Shown here piece by piece: positions 1 to 9,263 of a stretch of DNA of 64,000 bases; within the stretch, counting starts at the first letter, position 1, and every line of letters starts with the position of its first letter. The notes beneath the pieces were generated by a model. That model saw nothing but the letters and a program-made list of their open reading frames with translations. It was not told the origin of the DNA and ran no database searches. The DNA is from Cystobacterineae bacterium (GTDB taxonomy: Bacteria; Myxococcota; Myxococcia; Myxococcales; Myxococcaceae): assembly GCA_009781495.1 (NCBI GenBank), contig WQYA01000004.1, forward strand, positions 1 through 64,000. Direction: 5' to 3'. A program made the position numbers and the translations under genes.

Positions 1-77
1 AATTCCGTCCACCATCTCTCAAAATATGTGTCCACTATGTCTTAAGGATGGACAGGGCCCCGGAGGGTGTTTTTTTG

Positions 78-106
78 GTTACTTTTTTGTCACACAAAAA
101 AGTGAC
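78..106. repeat. Inverted repeat (hairpin) acttttttgt/acaaaaaagt in intergenic DNA
   Basis: 81-90 acttttttgt is the exact reverse complement of 94-103 acaaaaaagt; the stem extends to 78/106 with one G-T pair. Confidence 0.75.
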
Positions 107-150
107 TCGCCGGTAGGCGAAACCTACTGCCGCCGCGCAGCGGAAAACGG

Positions 151-231
151 CCGGGCCGCAGGCCCAGCACCCAAAACCCCGCCCGGGAGGGCAAAAAAAC
201 CGTTTTAAAAAACAGCCGGGCCGCAGGCCCA
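151..231. repeat. Two copies of palindromic CCGGGCCGCAGGCCCA element
   Basis: gggccgcaggccc at 153-165 and again at 218-230; each is itself a GGGCC/GGCCC hairpin. Confidence 0.8.
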
Positions 232-245
232 ATAACCCCCCCTCT

Positions 246-728
246 TTAACGTTCGGCGGAGTTGCGAAGCAGTGAAAGCAAGGCCTTGGCTTTTTTGTGC
301 AACTTGTCTTTGGACGGCAGCAAACGCATGGCCAACAACAAGTCTTCGGCCGCCGGCTTGCGCTGCCCCATCGCCAGCCTCACCTCTGCCCGGCCAACAA
401 AAACCGAGGCGTCTTGGGGAGCTAACCTCACGGCAATATCAAAAGCAGCCAAGGCATCTTTCGCATTGCCCGCCGCCAACTCAACCACCCCCAGCGCCTT
501 GGCAAAATAAATGTCGGTGGGGCATATGGCATAAAGCCCTTGAAACAAGGTGCGGGCTTCTTCAATTTTCCCCTGCATGAAAAATTGATGGGCCAGGCGC
601 GCAATGCTGTGGAGTTCTGCGTCGGTATAGCCGCGCACCTCCTTTAGGCTGGCTTTTCTTTCCACCCAACGTTGCAAAACTTCTTTTGGAAACACAGGGG
701 GTTGCTTCATTTTTCGCTCGTGGTTCAC
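246..728 (-). CDS. TPR protein, LcrH/SycD-like T3SS chaperone candidate
   Basis: ORF; TPR-type pattern (AHQFFMQGKIEEARTLFQGLYAICPTDIYFAKALGVVELAAGNAKDALAAFDIAVRLAP); lies at the end of the T3SS operon. Confidence 0.7.
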   Translation of the reverse strand: MNHERKMKQPPVFPKEVLQRWVERKASLKEVRGYTDAELHSIARLAHQFFMQGKIEEARTLFQGLYAICPTDIYFAKALGVVELAAGNAKDALAAFDIAVRLAPQDASVFVGRAEVRLAMGQRKPAAEDLLLAMRLLPSKDKLHKKAKALLSLLRNSAER

Positions 729-751
729 CCAACAGCCAAGCCCACAGCTGT

Positions 752-1228
752 CTAATAGCCTTCTTCCTGTTGCGCCTCTTGGCGAAGTCGCTCAATTTCT
801 TCTAGGGCTTGGCTCACTTCACCCACCAAGCGCAACATGTTTTCTTCATAGGACAGCATGGACTTGAGGCGCTCCAGGCGCTCTGCAGGCACATTCAACG
901 TCAGCAACTGTTTTTGGAGCTGGCCCAGTGCCCCGGGAGAGCCCCTCTCCAAGGCTTGCGCCAATTCTTCACGCTCTGAGGAAGCATGGGAAGATTCCTC
1001 TCCCAAAGGCATCAGCGGCGCAGGCAAACGCAACTCTTCTGAAGAATGGGCCGGGCCTATAAATTCCAACAAAGCTGCAGAAGCCAAAGGAAGCGCTTTG
1101 GGGTCCTTCTTTCGGTTTGTACGCCGAGTCTCCAATTGCGAGGAGCGGACCAGCTTCTCTTGTACATTTCTTGCCCCCCCCCATGGCCACATGGAGGACT
1201 TCGGCGCTGGAGAATTTATGTTCGGCAT
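752..1228 (-). CDS. Hypothetical protein in T3SS locus
   Basis: ORF co-directional with the sct genes; acidic coiled C-terminus; start uncertain. Confidence 0.45.
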   Translation of the reverse strand: MPNINSPAPKSSMWPWGGARNVQEKLVRSSQLETRRTNRKKDPKALPLASAALLEFIGPAHSSEELRLPAPLMPLGEESSHASSEREELAQALERGSPGALGQLQKQLLTLNVPAERLERLKSMLSYEENMLRLVGEVSQALEEIERLRQEAQQEEGY

Positions 1229-1253
1229 GTCTTTCCCATGGAGTCTTTCTTAT

Positions 1254-1535
1254 TCATTTTCGCTGCGAAGGCGCGTTTTGTTGCGTCAACGCATAGACAA
1301 AATTCAAAACCTCGGCCACAGCATCATAAAGGCTTTCAGGAATTTCTTGCCCAACTTCCACACGAAACAAAGCCTCTGCCAAACTGATGTTGCGCAACAC
1401 AGGAATGTTGTTGGCCTTTGCAATCTCTCGAATTTTATCGGCCCGAAGGTTCAAACCCTTGGCAATCACCCGGGGGGCGCTGTCCTTCTCCTTGTCATAT
1501 TTCAGCGCAATGGCAATTTCTGCGTCTTGGGCCAT
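1254..1535 (-). CDS. Stand-alone FlhB/SctU C-terminal domain protein (FlhX-like)
   Basis: IAIALKYDKEKDSAPRVIAKGL...LFRVEVGQEIPESLYDAVAEVLNFVYAL closely parallels the C-terminus of the adjacent sctU product. Confidence 0.9.
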   Translation of the reverse strand: MAQDAEIAIALKYDKEKDSAPRVIAKGLNLRADKIREIAKANNIPVLRNISLAEALFRVEVGQEIPESLYDAVAEVLNFVYALTQQNAPSQRK

Positions 1536-1578
1536 AAAAAGAAGCTAGCAAAAGCTAAGCTTGCTTGCCAACCCTCCC

Positions 1579-2643
1579 CTAGGAAGAATTTTTAGGGTGG
1601 CTTAGGCCATAGACAAAATTCAATACCTCGGCCACAGCATCATAGAGTTCCTCAGGAATTTCATGCCCCACCTCCACACGAAACAAAGCATGCGCCAAGG
1701 GTACGTTCCTTAATATCGCAATGTCATGACGGCGGGCCAGCTCCTTAATGTTTTGTGCACGACTGTCCAGGCCCTTGCAAAGGACACGCGGCGCACTGTC
1801 CTTCTCCTGGTCATACTTCAGCGCAACCGCCACATGCTCCGGGTTCGTCACCACAACCGTCGCCTCCGCAACCGACGCCATTTGGGCCCCCTCTATAATC
1901 TCTTGGTGCATTTCCTTGCGCTTGGCTTTGTTGTGGGGGTCTCCTTCGGACTGTTTATGCTCGCGTTTAACTTCATCAATGCTCATCTTCAACTTCTTGC
2001 GGTAGCTGTAGTGTTGGAACCACACATCAAAAATACCAAAGGCCAAATAGACCAAACTGACACGCACCACGAGCCGAAAAATCAACTCCCCCAACAACGC
2101 CATCGTCACATTGGCTTGCTGCGTCACCGTCAACGTAATGAGTCCCAGCGCATCCTTAATAACAAGGTAGACAACAAAACCCGTAACGCCCATCTTCACC
2201 AGAGACTTGGGCAACTCCATCAGTTGTTTCTTGGAAAATAAATTTTTTATGCCGCTCAGAGGGTTTAACTTCTCCAACTTCGGCATCAATACCTTGGGGC
2301 TAAACAGGGCCCCTACCAATAAAAAATCCGTTAGACTGCCCACCAACGCACAACTGATAACCACAGGCAACGCGAGCAACAGCACATTCCATAGGCCCAT
2401 GTTCAAGGCATCCCGCGTCGCTTGAGACAAAGTCTCCGGGTGGGCAATGGCATCAAACGTAAACAGAAACATCATGTTGATGCGCTCTTCCCAAAGCGGC
2501 CAAATCGCCTTCAATACCCCCATGGATACAACAAAGCCTAAGACGCTCTTTAAGTCCTGGCTCTTCCAAACATCGCCTTCTTTGCGCGCATCCTGAATCT
2601 TCTTGTCGGTAGGTTCTTCTGTCTTTTCTCCACCCTCAGCCAT
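1579..2643 (-). CDS. sctU: T3SS export apparatus switch protein SctU (FlhB/YscU family)
   Basis: Four N-terminal TM segments, NPEH autocleavage-type motif, conserved C-terminal domain; starts MAEGGEKTEEPTDKKIQDARKEG. Confidence 0.95.
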   Translation of the reverse strand: MAEGGEKTEEPTDKKIQDARKEGDVWKSQDLKSVLGFVVSMGVLKAIWPLWEERINMMFLFTFDAIAHPETLSQATRDALNMGLWNVLLLALPVVISCALVGSLTDFLLVGALFSPKVLMPKLEKLNPLSGIKNLFSKKQLMELPKSLVKMGVTGFVVYLVIKDALGLITLTVTQQANVTMALLGELIFRLVVRVSLVYLAFGIFDVWFQHYSYRKKLKMSIDEVKREHKQSEGDPHNKAKRKEMHQEIIEGAQMASVAEATVVVTNPEHVAVALKYDQEKDSAPRVLCKGLDSRAQNIKELARRHDIAILRNVPLAHALFRVEVGHEIPEELYDAVAEVLNFVYGLSHPKNSS

Positions 2644-2656
2644 GGACGCTCCCCCC

Positions 2657-3487
2657 TTAGCCTAAAAAACCAACAGCACGGCCAAAGCGCAAAAACATGA
2701 CGCCATATTCTTGGACGAGGCGGCCCAAAATTAAATGCAAAGAAAAAATTACCATCAACGCCGCAACAGCAGGCTTTATCTGCATCGCCATGAAAAATAC
2801 TTGGATTTGGGGAGCAGCTCGGTTGATGACCCCAAGGGCCGTCTCCGTCAAAAATATGGCAAGCAATACGGGGGAGGACAAAGCCAAACCAATGCGGAAC
2901 AAGTCGCCAAATACACGGATGACCAGCTCAAAAAAAGGCCCCATCCCCAAAGAAAACTGAGGAAACTCATTCAACGGCAATTTCAAAAAACTGTCGGCCA
3001 AATTCTCAATAACCCAATGGTGCCCATTCAACGTCAAAAACAACACCACCGCCAGTTGAAACTTCAACGAAGAATACAACGTCACTTGACGCTGTATTTG
3101 CGGCACCAACATCTGCGCCTGGGTGGCGCCCGAAAAACTGTCTATAAATGCCCCCGCCGTCCCCACTGCCTGAAAAACCAAATCCACTATGAACGCTAAA
3201 GCAAAACCAATAAAAACTTCTTTCAGCAACAACGCTAAATAGGGAATTACCGATAGCGGAATTTGAGAAATTTGATCCGTTAATGCGGGGAATAATACCA
3301 CCGCTAACACCATCCCTAAGCCCATACGCACCTGCCCCGGTATGCTTTCCCCTCCAAGAAATGGCGTGAAAATAACCACCGGCATCAGCCGCGCAAAAAT
3401 CAGCGCCATCGAAAAAACAGCCAGACTGAAGTCGACTCGAATTCCAAACTCATTGCGCGCTTGAGTCAGAATTTCATCCAAATTCAT
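2657..3487 (-). CDS. sctT: T3SS export apparatus protein SctT (FliR/YscT family)
   Basis: Membrane protein with FliR-like motifs, in syntenic position. Confidence 0.92.
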   Translation of the reverse strand: MNLDEILTQARNEFGIRVDFSLAVFSMALIFARLMPVVIFTPFLGGESIPGQVRMGLGMVLAVVLFPALTDQISQIPLSVIPYLALLLKEVFIGFALAFIVDLVFQAVGTAGAFIDSFSGATQAQMLVPQIQRQVTLYSSLKFQLAVVLFLTLNGHHWVIENLADSFLKLPLNEFPQFSLGMGPFFELVIRVFGDLFRIGLALSSPVLLAIFLTETALGVINRAAPQIQVFFMAMQIKPAVAALMVIFSLHLILGRLVQEYGVMFLRFGRAVGFLG

Positions 3488-3750
3488 GGAGCAACCAAAT
3501 TGGGAAACTGATCAAAAATTCTATAGGTAAACCGCAACAGCTGTGTCCCTATCCACGCACCTGCAAAACCCAAAGTGCCAAACACCGCTATCAGCTTGGG
3601 AGCAAAAGAAAGCGTCTGCTCTTGAATTTGCGTCGTCGCTTGCAAAACAGAAATGGTGACGCCTACCAGCAAACTGACAAGCACAGGAGGCGCTGCTGTC
3701 AACAACACCAAATATAAAGCTTGCTGCGTGAGTGAAGTCAGTTGATGCAT
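3484..3750 (-). CDS. sctS: T3SS export apparatus protein SctS (FliQ/YscS family)
   Basis: 88-aa two-TM protein with VSLLVGVTISVLQATTQIQEQTLSFAPKL motif. Confidence 0.95.
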   Translation of the reverse strand: MHQLTSLTQQALYLVLLTAAPPVLVSLLVGVTISVLQATTQIQEQTLSFAPKLIAVFGTLGFAGAWIGTQLLRFTYRIFDQFPNLVAP

Positions 3751-3765
3751 AACCTTGCTCCCTTG

Positions 3766-4560
3766 TCAGAGATAACCGGAAACCAAACCCTTGGCGATAA
3801 GATACCAACCATCCACCAATACGAAAAGCAGCAGCTTAAACGGCATGGATATGGTCGTCGGCGACAACATATGCATGCCCAACGCAAGCAAAATGTTCGC
3901 CACCAACATGTCCACCACAATGAATGGAATGAACAACAAAAAACCAATCTGAAAAGCCTGCTTCAACTCCGAAACCACAAAGGCAGGCGTCAATACCAAA
4001 AAATCATCCGGCTCAATGTCCGCCCTGTCTGCCGGCGCCCGCATCTTTCGCGCAAGGTTATAAAAAAGCGACTTGTCTTTGGCTGTAACACGCTTCTTTA
4101 AAAATACCCGCAAAGGCTCCCTCGCCCTCTGCGCCGCCTCCACCAACTGCCCCGCAGACTTCGCAGAAAGCAGCCCCTCACTGTTCTGTATGGTGGCTGG
4201 GTTCGCCTCCCGGTACATCTCTTGCAGCGTGGGCGACATGATGTAGACAGTTAGAATAATCGCTAACCCCGTTATCACCTGCGTGGGCGGAATTTGCTGC
4301 GTGCCTATGGCCGAACGTACAACAGACAAAACCACCGAAATTTTGACGAAGCTGGTCACCATCAACAACACAAAGGGCGCAAGCCCCATCGCCGCCAAAA
4401 CCAACAACAACACCATCGGCCGACTCGCATAGGAATCCGGCGCTATGGTGTCCATCGACAAAGCCTGTGGCTTGCCTCTCCCCTGCGCCAAAACCCACGT
4501 GGGAAGCCAAAACATCGTCAGCAACCCAATCTGCAAAAACCGCGCATTCCAAGTCCTCAC
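3766..4560 (-). CDS. sctR: T3SS export apparatus protein SctR (FliP/YscR family)
   Basis: FVLLMVTSFVKISVVLSVVRSAIGTQQIPPTQVITGLAIILT and C-terminal FIPFIVVDMLVANILLALGM motifs. Confidence 0.95.
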   Translation of the reverse strand: MRTWNARFLQIGLLTMFWLPTWVLAQGRGKPQALSMDTIAPDSYASRPMVLLLVLAAMGLAPFVLLMVTSFVKISVVLSVVRSAIGTQQIPPTQVITGLAIILTVYIMSPTLQEMYREANPATIQNSEGLLSAKSAGQLVEAAQRAREPLRVFLKKRVTAKDKSLFYNLARKMRAPADRADIEPDDFLVLTPAFVVSELKQAFQIGFLLFIPFIVVDMLVANILLALGMHMLSPTTISMPFKLLLFVLVDGWYLIAKGLVSGYL

Positions 4561-5006
4561 GACTCTTCCTTTTCCTTGGTCGCTTTCCTATCCAAAAGCT
4601 TCTTTAAAAACAAACCCGGCTCACCCGATGGTTTGTTGTTGCTGCTGAGCACTTGCTCCACTTCTTCTGTGTTCAGCTTCGACAAAATTGTTAAATCCTT
4701 CTCTCCGTTGGATAACAAAAAATAGTCCTTGGCTACCTTCACCAACAATAAACTTTTTCTCGCATCCACAGAAACTCGCTCAACAATGGAAATGCTTCGC
4801 TGCCCCCCCCCATCCCTGAGCTTCAATAAACGCTTCCCCCCCCAACTTAATAAAATATAGGCCAATAGAACAACCCCCGCCAAAACCAGCAAAGTCTGAA
4901 ACAACATCCACCCTAACTCCAGCGGAGGAAGCTCAGAGCCGGACTCCGGCAGGGCTTCTGCATTGGCAAGCGCAACAGCCCATCCTCGAAACAACAGGGA
5001 CAACAT
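4557..5006 (-). CDS. FliO-like single-TM protein
   Basis: One TM segment followed by RSISIVERVSVDARKSLLLVKVAKDYFLLSNGEKDLTIL, a FliO-type core; lies immediately before sctR, as fliO precedes fliP. Confidence 0.75.
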   Translation of the reverse strand: MLSLLFRGWAVALANAEALPESGSELPPLELGWMLFQTLLVLAGVVLLAYILLSWGGKRLLKLRDGGGQRSISIVERVSVDARKSLLLVKVAKDYFLLSNGEKDLTILSKLNTEEVEQVLSSNNKPSGEPGLFLKKLLDRKATKEKEES

Positions 5007-5029
5007 GCTCGCTCCTGCAAAAAATCGTT

Positions 5030-6343
5030 CTATGAACCTTCAACAGCAATCAGCCGTATGCCCAACTGCCCCTCAAACTCAACCAGCTCGCCCTGCCCAA
5101 CCGTCTTCCCATTGATAACCAAATTCAAAGGGTCCGTCGCAAGCCGACCCAGATCGATCACATGCCCTACTTTCATTTCAATCACTTCTTCTAAAGTCAC
5201 TGGAATGCGTGCAAGCTCAACAACAAGCCTTAATGGTACATCGCTCAGCAACGGCGCAGCACTTAGTTGGTTTATATCCATGGCTTCCCCTTTTCTTTCA
5301 TCCCCTCCAGAAAGATTTTGTTCCAGACTTTCTGACAACATCCCCAATACAATCTTCTCAACCTCCGCCTTATATCCTCTCCCGTCAAAACTAAGCCGAC
5401 AACCCAAATGGCCCAAAAACCCTGTGCCTATCTTTAACTCGGCCCTCCCCTCCTCCCGCTTGTCAGGCCTCAAATTCAGCTTGTCTAACAAAACCACTGC
5501 CCCGGGATGAAGTTCTCCAAATTCAGCCACGGGAATCTCTGCATAGCCAATCTCTGCACGCAAAAACAGCTCCGGCAACGCAAGACGAGACTTCGCTCGA
5601 ATCAAATTCTGCTGCATTCGATATGCGCGAACAGGCGCATCCGCATGTGGCTGCAATTTGGCCAACACTGTCGCAGGAATAAAAAACCGAAAATATCCCG
5701 TATAGCCATTGATGCTGACAGACAAGCTCATCAAAACCATCTGCGTCTCTGACGCCATTAAGGACATGATGGACTTGCTGTTGCTGAAAATATTGTCCAG
5801 GCGAACGTGAATTTTGCCGGTTTCGGCATTTACAAACATCGCCCTCAAAACCTGCAAAGCGAGAAATTGAAGAACACCCTCTTCCAACTCCGTCAATGCA
5901 CGAATTTCTATGGACTCACTGTTGGCCCCAAGCAACATCTCCACCGCTTTGTGCGCAAAACCAAGCTCAATCTCCCAAAACCCCTTCGGTTGGTATGGCC
6001 GAAAGGACAACACAGCCAGGAAAGTGGGCTCAGCAATGCAAGAGGGCAATGCAGAAACAGCCAAAAGTTGAAAATAATCCAAGGTCAGTTGAACATCACT
6101 CTGAAGACAATTTCGAAGCGCCTTGGACATGGCTGCCAACATCTCACCAGGCTCAGCAAACGTCGGGAACAACCATTCCAAACTCCGAAACAGTTGCACC
6201 TCTTGGCGAGAAACTTTGGGAAGCCCCGGAAAAAAATCCACCCTCTTCCAAGAATTCATGGAAAGCAAGTCTGTCTGCGTCACCACCATGGTGTGGTCGC
6301 CTGCTTGAGAAGAAGGCATCGCTATCTTGTTGGTATGCGTCAC
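5030..6343 (-). CDS. sctQ: SctQ (FliM/FliN-like C-ring protein)
   Basis: 437 aa with SpoA-like C-terminus (VTLEEVIEMKVGHVIDLGRLATDPLNLVINGKTVGQGELVEFEGQLGIRL). Confidence 0.85.
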   Translation of the reverse strand: MTHTNKIAMPSSQAGDHTMVVTQTDLLSMNSWKRVDFFPGLPKVSRQEVQLFRSLEWLFPTFAEPGEMLAAMSKALRNCLQSDVQLTLDYFQLLAVSALPSCIAEPTFLAVLSFRPYQPKGFWEIELGFAHKAVEMLLGANSESIEIRALTELEEGVLQFLALQVLRAMFVNAETGKIHVRLDNIFSNSKSIMSLMASETQMVLMSLSVSINGYTGYFRFFIPATVLAKLQPHADAPVRAYRMQQNLIRAKSRLALPELFLRAEIGYAEIPVAEFGELHPGAVVLLDKLNLRPDKREEGRAELKIGTGFLGHLGCRLSFDGRGYKAEVEKIVLGMLSESLEQNLSGGDERKGEAMDINQLSAAPLLSDVPLRLVVELARIPVTLEEVIEMKVGHVIDLGRLATDPLNLVINGKTVGQGELVEFEGQLGIRLIAVEGS

Positions 6344-7434
6344 AAAATCATCTCAAATTTCATATCGGTCAGAGTCAAACCTCGAACGTCCAGCGCATTG
6401 CGCAAAGCTTCGCTTTGCTCTTCAACTGTCTTTAATGCGTTCTTATTAGAACCAGAGAAAACCACGTTTATTTTTCCACCAGATGCCGAAACCCGCAAAG
6501 AAAGCCCAGACAAAATGTCCGAACGCAAATCAATCTGAAATTCTGCATTGCCTGCTTTGTTGGTCCCCACACGTACCCGCTCAACAATCTTTTGAGCAAT
6601 TTCACTCGCAATCCTTCTTAGACGCTCCGAATCGCCCGTGGATTTGGGACGAACAATGGGAGCCGGCTCCATGAAGGCGGGGTTGGTGCTCAACAATGTC
6701 CCCAACCCCTCATGCGCTTCTTTGCCCAAACGTTTGCCATCCGACGCTTGCTGCTTGTGTGCGCTCTTCTCTTCGAGATGCGCACTCCTGGCTTCTGCTT
6801 CGGCCTCTGTTTGTTTTCCCGCATCCCCTTTCGCTTGAGCAGAACGCGCCCCTAATTGGCTCTCCGTCTGTGAAGCAGACTTTTGGCCCACTTCTGCCTG
6901 CTCCCGAGCTTCTGCCTTGGAAAGCTCCCTGTCACTTTGCTGAAGCTTGGTCGCCTGCTCTGAATGTTTCCTCGCCTGCTCTTGGTTCTCCAATACGGCT
7001 TGACGAGCCCCCTGCTCCTCTAACTGCTTCCTTGAAATCGTCTTGTTGCGCTCTGCAAATAATTTTGCAGACTCAGCCTCCTCGGGACTTTGACCCATTA
7101 ACTCGCGCAATACAGCATGGGTTTCCCTGTCTCCAGGACGTTTGGCCAATACACCATATCTGCCAAGCATCCGCTCCCTGTCTTCTTTCGCCCGCTCAGA
7201 TGAAGAAGGATCTGCCTTCTCCAAAAACTTTGTATCGGCCTCTGAATCATGTCCACGGTTGATGCTTTGCCGTTGAACCTGCCCCTGCTGTTGCTGAGCA
7301 TCGCTCACAAGTCGAGAAAAAGCAGAGTCCCCTGCCTGCCTGTCCACTCGACGCCTGTCTTCCATACGCCTTTGCTCGGCAACACGTTCAGCTTGGCGAA
7401 CTGCTTCACGGTCATCATCAATTCTGCTCATCAT
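6340..7434 (-). CDS. SctP/FliK-like needle-length regulator candidate
   Basis: Long charged low-complexity N-terminus; FliK-like C-terminus (LRSDILSGLSLRVSASGGKINVVFSGSNKNALKTVEEQSEALRNALDVRGL). Confidence 0.65.
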   Translation of the reverse strand: MMSRIDDDREAVRQAERVAEQRRMEDRRRVDRQAGDSAFSRLVSDAQQQQGQVQRQSINRGHDSEADTKFLEKADPSSSERAKEDRERMLGRYGVLAKRPGDRETHAVLRELMGQSPEEAESAKLFAERNKTISRKQLEEQGARQAVLENQEQARKHSEQATKLQQSDRELSKAEAREQAEVGQKSASQTESQLGARSAQAKGDAGKQTEAEAEARSAHLEEKSAHKQQASDGKRLGKEAHEGLGTLLSTNPAFMEPAPIVRPKSTGDSERLRRIASEIAQKIVERVRVGTNKAGNAEFQIDLRSDILSGLSLRVSASGGKINVVFSGSNKNALKTVEEQSEALRNALDVRGLTLTDMKFEMIL

Positions 7435-7925
7435 CTCCCTCCCCTCTGCTTCTGTAAATGCAAAGTATTCCCTATCTCCTCCTGCAAAAGCTCCTCACGC
7501 ATTTGCCGCTCATAACGCACTTGTTTAACCCATTGCTCCTTGTGCTTCTCAATGGCTTTCTTCTCTTTGGCTGCCTCTGCCATCTCCATCCTCCTTTGCT
7601 CCATCCGCTGCCTGGCACGCTCCACATTCCCCTCCTGCGCTCCTATCTCCAACTCCAACTTCGCCTCCTCGTCCCTCAGCCTTTGCTCAAAACGTTCAAT
7701 TTGCTCAAATGCATTGGACGAAACCGCACGCGATAAAACAGATGTACGATAGGCGAGCACCTTCTCTTTGCGTTCCTGCTGCCGCCTTGTCAAATCAGAA
7801 CGCATGGTTTCTAAAATTTCCTTCTGATCGTGAAAAAACCGCATCGCTTCAGAAAAAGCCTGCTTCGCGGCTTCCTCAGCTCGTTCTCGCATTTCCAGCA
7901 GCGTTTGCAGTCGATAAGCCGGCAT
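7431..7925 (-). CDS. SctO/FliJ-like coiled-coil protein
   Basis: 164-aa charged coiled coil directly after the ATPase gene. Confidence 0.75.
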   Translation of the reverse strand: MPAYRLQTLLEMRERAEEAAKQAFSEAMRFFHDQKEILETMRSDLTRRQQERKEKVLAYRTSVLSRAVSSNAFEQIERFEQRLRDEEAKLELEIGAQEGNVERARQRMEQRRMEMAEAAKEKKAIEKHKEQWVKQVRYERQMREELLQEEIGNTLHLQKQRGGR

Positions 7926-7940
7926 ATGCTCTGCCTTCTA

Positions 7941-9263
7941 TCACTCTTCAAACAACGCGACGAGTGCTTCTGCTGTTTCTTCAAAACTCACGTTGCTGGC
8001 TGTAGACTGCTTTAGAAAGTCAATGATGGCGTCATATTTGTCTATGGCATAGTCCGTTCGAGGATCTGTCCCATATTGATAGGCACCCAACAGAATTAAA
8101 TCCCTTTGTTTTTCATAGGTTGCAAGGGCCTCCCGAAGTTTTCCCGCCGCCACTTTGTGCTCCTTGCTGACCACCTGGCTCATGACGCGCGACAACGAAG
8201 CCAAAACATCCATCGCAGGCCATTGGTTGCGCTCTGCAAGCGTGCGGTTGAGAATGAAGTGTCCATCCAAAATACCGCGCACTTCGTCCGCAATGGGCTC
8301 TTCCATGTCGCCACCGGCAACCAAAACCGTATAAATGGCCGTACATTTGCCCTTCTCTGAATTCCCAGTCCTCTCAAGAATTTTGGGGAGCATGGAAAAT
8401 ACCGAAGGGGGATATCCCTGGCGTGCAGGGGGTTCTCCTATGGCCAAACCAATTTCACGCTGCGCTCTTGCAAGACGCGTTACCGTATCCAACATGAACA
8501 AAACATTGCCTCCACGCTCGCGAAAGTATTCTGCAATGGAGGTCGCAACAAAACCGGCGCGCAAACGTACCAAAGAAGGCTGGTCCGAAGTCGCGCAAAC
8601 CACAATGGAACGTTTCAGCCCCTCTCCTAAAGCGTCTTCAACAAACTCTAAAACCTCACGGCCACGCTCCCCAATCAGCGCAATAACGGCCAACTCGGCA
8701 GCTGTGTTGCGCGCAATCTGCCCCATCAACGTGGACTTCCCAACACCGGAGCCTGCAAAAAGCCCAATGCGTTGCCCTTCTCCTACCGTCAGCAATCCAT
8801 CAATGCAACGTACACCCAAAGGCAGCGGCCTCAAAATACGTTGGCGCTTGAATGGATCTGGACAATCTCTGTCAACCGACCACTCCATCAACCCCTCTTG
8901 AGGCAAAGGACGGCCATCAATGGGCTCCCCTAAACCATTGAGTACGCGCCCCAACAAGGCATCTCCTACCCGAATGCTCAAAGGACGGCCTGTGGGAAGC
9001 ACTTCGCTGTCTGGACCTATGCCCCGCAACTCCCCTAGGGGCATCAGCATCACCTCATCCCCTTGAAAACCGACTACCTCAGATCTAATGGCTGCACGTC
9101 CACGCCCCTTAATATAGCATAACTCGCCTACACGCACGTTGGGTACAGCAGCTTTAATCACCAAACCCGTCAGCTCCGTCACCCGCCCACGAATGCTGCA
9201 CAATTGCGCATTCTTCAGCAAATTTTGATAGCGCCCCCATGAGACGGCAAGGCCCATGCTCAA
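7941..9263 (-). CDS. sctN: T3SS ATPase SctN
   Basis: Walker A GLFAGSGVGKSTLMGQIARN; ALIGERGREVLEFVEDALG; FMLDTVTRLARAQREIGLAIGEPPARQGYPPSVFSMLPKILERTG. Confidence 0.97.
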   Translation of the reverse strand: MSMGLAVSWGRYQNLLKNAQLCSIRGRVTELTGLVIKAAVPNVRVGELCYIKGRGRAAIRSEVVGFQGDEVMLMPLGELRGIGPDSEVLPTGRPLSIRVGDALLGRVLNGLGEPIDGRPLPQEGLMEWSVDRDCPDPFKRQRILRPLPLGVRCIDGLLTVGEGQRIGLFAGSGVGKSTLMGQIARNTAAELAVIALIGERGREVLEFVEDALGEGLKRSIVVCATSDQPSLVRLRAGFVATSIAEYFRERGGNVLFMLDTVTRLARAQREIGLAIGEPPARQGYPPSVFSMLPKILERTGNSEKGKCTAIYTVLVAGGDMEEPIADEVRGILDGHFILNRTLAERNQWPAMDVLASLSRVMSQVVSKEHKVAAGKLREALATYEKQRDLILLGAYQYGTDPRTDYAIDKYDAIIDFLKQSTASNVSFEETAEALVALFEE

